Positions 6,670 to 9,767 of a stretch of DNA of 9,767 nt are shown piece after piece (position 1 is the stretch's first letter; every line of letters begins with the position of its first letter). This DNA comes from a bacterium (GTDB lineage: Bacteria; Bacillota_I; Bacilli_A; RFN20; CAG-826): NCBI GenBank assembly GCA_019421105.1, contig JAHZFY010000025.1:1-9767 (forward strand). The letters run 5' to 3'. The notes under the pieces were generated by a model, which was given only the letters and a program-made list of their open reading frames with translations, did no database searches and was not told the DNA's origin. A program made the translations under genes and the position numbers.

Positions 6670-8241
6670 ATGTTATATAATCCAAAGACAAAACGCGGTG
6701 GGTTAGGAAAATTATATAATGCTAATCATCGCGCTATGACACATCGAGAATGGAAAGGATTTAAAGATACTTTCTATGATTTTGGTCGCTGGTTAAAATG
6801 CTATGGATTTTTATTATGGCAATTAGGTCCGCATTTAATATTATTGACCAAGGCATTGCTTAGATATCGTTGGATGGCATCATATGCAACTGCTGCAAAT
6901 ATGATCGATAGACATACGATTGGTCTAAGAGGAAAAGAATTGCGTTATGTCCACGAAGAAATGTTTGCTTTAGTTCATAATGCTACAATCAATGTTAAAA
7001 AATTGATTTTAAGAGATGAACATTTAAGACCTAAATCAAAACGTGCTGCTAAATTAAGAGCAAATACAGTCATGTTTGATGAAATGGCTCCAAAAGGTAT
7101 CATGTGGGGATTCCCAACTCTTGATTGGATGGATATCGCTATGATGACCATTGGTATGCCAGGTGAAATCGATCAACAAGCAAATACCTATTATATCGAT
7201 AAGATTGAAGAATTTGGTATGGCTCCTGATGTTTGCCCACTTCCAGCAGCAGAATGTGGTTGTGCGGTCGCTGACGATTATCCTATTTTAGGAAAAACAT
7301 ATATTACATCAACTATGCCATGTGATGGTTCGATTGGTCAAACTACATTCATGGGAAGATATTTAAAAAATTATCCGATTTTCCAAATTACTCCTCCACA
7401 AAGATTCAACGAACCTCAAGTTCAAGAATTCGCAGTGAATAATTTAAAAGAATGTATTAAATTCATCGAGAAAAACTACAATGTAAAATGGGATTGGAAC
7501 GCATTCTGGAAACAAGCTAAAAAATACAATGAAGCTACACAAGCTATCATTGACAAGTGGGATATTAACTGCACTGATTATCCTCAAGTGTGTGGTGCTG
7601 CTTTATCATTAACTAGAGAATATGAATTCCAAGGTGCTGGATGCATGGATCCATATTTATATAAGACTCAACTTAGAACAACAAAGATGGCCAAAAAAGG
7701 CTATGAAAAAGATAAGAAAAAAGGTGTTAAAGATTATAAACACCGTGCGATTGTTTGGGCATGTCCAGCACATTATTACACTAATTTCACATATTGGGCT
7801 GATAAAGTTTGGGGCGTAAAAACTTTAGTCGATATGGAATGTATGCTTTCTTATCACATGTATCATATTGGTGATGAAGAACAAGCCATGATTGACTTAG
7901 CTAAGTCTTATGAAAGAATGATGATGCGTTCTCACACAAATGGTGGATATGTAAATTCACTTGATGAATGTTGGAAGATGGTCAAAAAATTCAATGCTGA
8001 TTTAGTTATTATGTACGACCACGTTTCTTGTAAAAATGTTGGTTGTTTGCATGGTTTATATGAAGAACAAGCAAGAGAAAGAGGTATCAATCTTGTTTGG
8101 GTACCTCATGATATAATGGATCTACGTACTGTTTCTCGTGTCGCAATGAGAGATGCGTTTAATAAGTATATGACTAATGTCTATAGAGAAGAGCCATTAG
8201 ATCCTACTTTTGTTGATTATGAAGACCCATTAACTTGGTAA
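6670..8241 (+). CDS. 2-hydroxyacyl-CoA dehydratase family subunit, large and cysteine-rich (523 aa)
   Basis: Second half of the iron-sulfur component, distantly like HgdA/BcrB. Residues 148-170 (FPTLDWMDIA... then GMPGEIDQQ) open the conserved part; DVCPLP (187-192), MPCDGS (216-221) and DHVSCKNVGC (450-459) sit where the three cluster cysteines of the family lie, so Cys189, Cys218 and Cys454 are the likely ligands. Cys196, Cys198 and Cys459 are close neighbours, giving six cysteines in these segments. Then WVPHDIMDLRT (477-487) matches the usual family ending. At 523 residues it is longer than HgdA or BcrB (about 435-480), mainly through a 140-residue N-terminal part rich in Arg, Trp and Tyr with a hydrophobic stretch at 45-64. 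AAGGAGG (6655-6661) lies inside the end of the previous gene. Its role as partner of the 406-aa subunit is strong from position; the reaction is unknown. Confidence 0.8.
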   Translation: MLYNPKTKRGGLGKLYNANHRAMTHREWKGFKDTFYDFGRWLKCYGFLLWQLGPHLILLTKALLRYRWMASYATAANMIDRHTIGLRGKELRYVHEEMFALVHNATINVKKLILRDEHLRPKSKRAAKLRANTVMFDEMAPKGIMWGFPTLDWMDIAMMTIGMPGEIDQQANTYYIDKIEEFGMAPDVCPLPAAECGCAVADDYPILGKTYITSTMPCDGSIGQTTFMGRYLKNYPIFQITPPQRFNEPQVQEFAVNNLKECIKFIEKNYNVKWDWNAFWKQAKKYNEATQAIIDKWDINCTDYPQVCGAALSLTREYEFQGAGCMDPYLYKTQLRTTKMAKKGYEKDKKKGVKDYKHRAIVWACPAHYYTNFTYWADKVWGVKTLVDMECMLSYHMYHIGDEEQAMIDLAKSYERMMMRSHTNGGYVNSLDECWKMVKKFNADLVIMYDHVSCKNVGCLHGLYEEQARERGINLVWVPHDIMDLRTVSRVAMRDAFNKYMTNVYREEPLDPTFVDYEDPLTW

Positions 8242-8256
8242 TATAAGGAGAAAATT

Positions 8257-9048
8257 ATGAAATACTTTGGTGGTTGTGATGTAGGTTCAACCTACACAAA
8301 ATGTGTAATCATCGATGAAAACGGAAAGATGGTTGCTAATTCAACAATTAGAAGCAAAATAGTTGCAGAAGTTTCTGCAAAAGATGCTTTAGAAAAAACT
8401 ATCGCACAAGTTGATGGTTTAAATTCAATCGCAGACCTAACTTATTTAGTTGGTACTGGATATGGTAGAAATAAAGTTCCTCAAGCTGCAGAAAACATAT
8501 CTGAAATTTCTTGTCACGCTATGGGGGTTCACGTTACTAATCCTAATGTAAAAGCAATTATTGATATTGGTGGACAAGACGTTAAAGGTATCCAAATTGA
8601 TACAGATGGCACCGTTAAAACATTTGCTATGAACGACAAATGCGCTGCTGGTACAGGAAGATTTTTTGAAGCGATGGCTAATGCCTTTGAATGCACATTA
8701 GATGAATTCTCCAAATTATCTTTAACTGCTAAAAACGTAATTCCAATTACTGCACAGTGTACTGTCTTTGCTGAATCTGAAGTTATTACTTTAGTTGGCG
8801 AAGGCAAACCAAGAGATGAAATTGCCGCAGGCATTCAACAAGCTGTCGCTAAACGATGCTTTGTTATGGCTAAAAAAGCTGGTGCTACAGATTCGATTAC
8901 ATTAACTGGTGGATGTGCTAAAAATATCGGCTTGAAAAAAGCTATTGAAAATGTCTTGCGTATTAAAGTTATCGATTTAGACATTGACCCACAATTAATG
9001 GGCGCTTTAGGTGCTGCTGAATATGCACGTCAAAAAGGACTTAACTAA
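8257..9048 (+). CDS. Acyl-CoA dehydratase activase (HgdC/BcrAD/BadFG-type ATPase with bridging [4Fe-4S])
   Basis: A 263-residue ASKHA-fold ATPase that works as a homodimer. In the family, ATP hydrolysis drives a hinge motion that pushes one low-potential electron into the dehydratase or reductase component. The motifs are complete: phosphate-1 GCDVGSTYTK (6-15), GTGYGR (66-71), phosphate-2 IDIGGQDVK (102-110), the cluster segment NDKCAAGTGRF (126-136) with Cys129, AQCTVFAESEV (166-176) with Cys168, and adenosine motif LTGGCAKNIGL (216-226). Cys129 and Cys168 match the two ligands that hold the dimer-bridging cluster in HgdC, and the length matches (about 260). AAGGAG at 8245-8250 lies 6 nt before the ATG. 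It follows the two subunits, whereas the classical hgdCAB order puts it first. The electron donor (ferredoxin or flavodoxin) is not encoded nearby. Confidence 0.93.
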   Translation: MKYFGGCDVGSTYTKCVIIDENGKMVANSTIRSKIVAEVSAKDALEKTIAQVDGLNSIADLTYLVGTGYGRNKVPQAAENISEISCHAMGVHVTNPNVKAIIDIGGQDVKGIQIDTDGTVKTFAMNDKCAAGTGRFFEAMANAFECTLDEFSKLSLTAKNVIPITAQCTVFAESEVITLVGEGKPRDEIAAGIQQAVAKRCFVMAKKAGATDSITLTGGCAKNIGLKKAIENVLRIKVIDLDIDPQLMGALGAAEYARQKGLN

Positions 9049-9059
9049 GAGGTGTGACT

Positions 9060-9224
9060 ATGGCTTGGTATTGGATTTTATTAATTGTAGTTGGTTGCAT
9101 TCTTGCTTTATTTGTCTTGTTGTTTATCATTTATATTACAAATTTAGATTTAAAATTAATTGAAAAGGTCTATAATGCTTTGATCAAATATCATGATAAA
9201 AAGCATATTAAAACTAAATTATAA
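9060..9224 (+). CDS. Small single-span membrane protein (54 aa) in the dehydratase operon
   Basis: A 54-residue frame starting MAWYWILL, with one hydrophobic helix (residues about 4-27) followed by a charged, Lys-rich tail (NLDLKLIEKVYNALIKYHDKK...). The topology is probably N-terminus out and tail in. AGAGGTG lies about 6 nt before the ATG, only 11 nt after the activase stop, and its stop overlaps the next start (TAATG), so it is firmly inside the operon. I do not recognise the family. It may tether a soluble partner to the membrane, but that is inference from the context alone. Confidence 0.65.
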   Translation: MAWYWILLIVVGCILALFVLLFIIYITNLDLKLIEKVYNALIKYHDKKHIKTKL

Positions 9225-9767
9225 TGAAGATTTTTGATGATTTAATTTTAAAAACTTATAACCTTCTTCCTAAAGATAAAATTAGTTTTACAAATTTTGA
9301 AGATACTGAAAAACATATTGGATCAAGAAGCGAAATCATTTTAGGCAAAGAAGCCTTATATGAATTGGGCGGTTCATCTTTAAATTGCGCTGTATATAAT
9401 TTATATACTGAAGACGAAAACTTAGTGCCAACTGATGAAGTAATCTTATATGGAAATGATATCAAAGACATCAAAAAAGATTGCTCATTTGCAAAGATTG
9501 CCATTGTAAGAACTGATTATATTGAAGAAAAAGGTGAACAAGGTGCTTATGATATTTTAGAAAAAATAAATCTAAAAAAATATGATGTCTTTCCAAAAGG
9601 ATACATGGTAAGAACATCTGTTTTAAGTAATAGAGAACAAGTTAGAGTATCAAAACAAGCTATCAAAAATAAACTCTCGTTTATGCATGTAGGCAAGATG
9701 TATATTGACCAATTTAGGCAAAACCCTCATGTTAAAGCAGTTAAAATCATATTTATCACTCGTGATG
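9224..9767 (+). CDS. Unrecognised conserved-looking protein, cut by the right edge of the window
   Basis: At least 181 residues, open to the end of the window, starting MKIFDDLILKTYNLL. The ATG overlaps the previous stop (TAATG) and no strong ribosome site precedes it, so it is probably read by translational coupling. The sequence is soluble, mixed alpha/beta, with no signal peptide or membrane segment. Visible blocks are GSRSEIILGKEALYELGG (33-50), DEVILYGNDIKDI (71-83), FPKGYMVRTS (122-131), SNREQVRVSKQAI (134-146) and HVKAVKIIFIT (169-179). It has only two cysteines (54 and 87) and no P-loop or CXXC metal motif in this part. I cannot assign a family. Position makes it a likely accessory factor of the CooC-dehydratase system. 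No homology claim is made. Confidence 0.7.
   Translation, partial: MKIFDDLILKTYNLLPKDKISFTNFEDTEKHIGSRSEIILGKEALYELGGSSLNCAVYNLYTEDENLVPTDEVILYGNDIKDIKKDCSFAKIAIVRTDYIEEKGEQGAYDILEKINLKKYDVFPKGYMVRTSVLSNREQVRVSKQAIKNKLSFMHVGKMYIDQFRQNPHVKAVKIIFITRD

Noticed and set aside
8529..8834. Reverse-strand 101-codon frame inside the activase gene
   Set aside because: It lies entirely opposite conserved activase motifs and has no start signals.
9256..9504. Reverse-strand 82-codon frame near the right end
   Set aside because: The forward frame is open from 9224 to the edge, coupled to the preceding gene, and looks like a real folded protein; the reverse frame does not.
1..9767. Insertion sequence, integrase, phage or attachment site
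   Set aside because: No transposase or integrase motif, no terminal inverted repeats with target duplications, and no broken genes were seen.

Overview
The window is AT-rich DNA from a low-GC Gram-positive-type anaerobe: Bacillota or a wall-less-related lineage near Bacilli/Erysipelotrichia, probably uncultured and host-associated. This rests on the strong AAGGAG-type ribosome sites, TTA/AGA-rich codon use, a BspA-like lipoprotein of the kind common in gut Firmicutes, and an oxygen-sensitive 2-hydroxyacyl-CoA dehydratase-type system. All tryptophans I read are TGG and no gene needs TGA as a sense codon, so the standard bacterial code fits. The species is inference only.

Left part (1-2946). 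A gene-poor leader (1-312) holds short inverted repeats, a promoter-like TGATATAAT box, a 12-codon open frame with a good ribosome site, and a near-consensus promoter (258-286). That promoter drives an 854-residue surface lipoprotein: lipobox, Ser/Thr stalk, five exact 76-residue MBG-like repeats, then 15 BspA-type leucine-rich repeats. A strong terminator follows (2891-2946).

Middle (2979-4593). An extended -10 promoter drives a cytoplasmic GH13 alpha-glucosidase-type enzyme. Its start is best placed at 3022.

Right part (4672 to the right edge). A tightly packed same-strand operon of six genes: a CooC-type P-loop ATPase with the nickel-site CXC motif; two dissimilar subunits of the 2-hydroxyacyl-CoA dehydratase / benzoyl-CoA reductase / double-cubane-cluster family (406 and 523 aa); their ASKHA-fold, [4Fe-4S]-bridged activase; a 54-aa single-span membrane protein; and the start of an unrecognised gene cut by the window edge. 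By analogy with the family, the activase would hydrolyse ATP to push low-potential electrons into the two-subunit component. A CooC ATPase is a metal-centre maturation factor normally tied to Ni-CO dehydrogenase, and no CODH gene is present here. The combination suggests an ATP-driven low-potential reductase or dehydratase whose metal cluster may need a dedicated assembly ATPase. The substrate cannot be read from this window: no CoA-transferase, dehydrogenase, ETF or transporter gene is present. This operon is the most interesting item.
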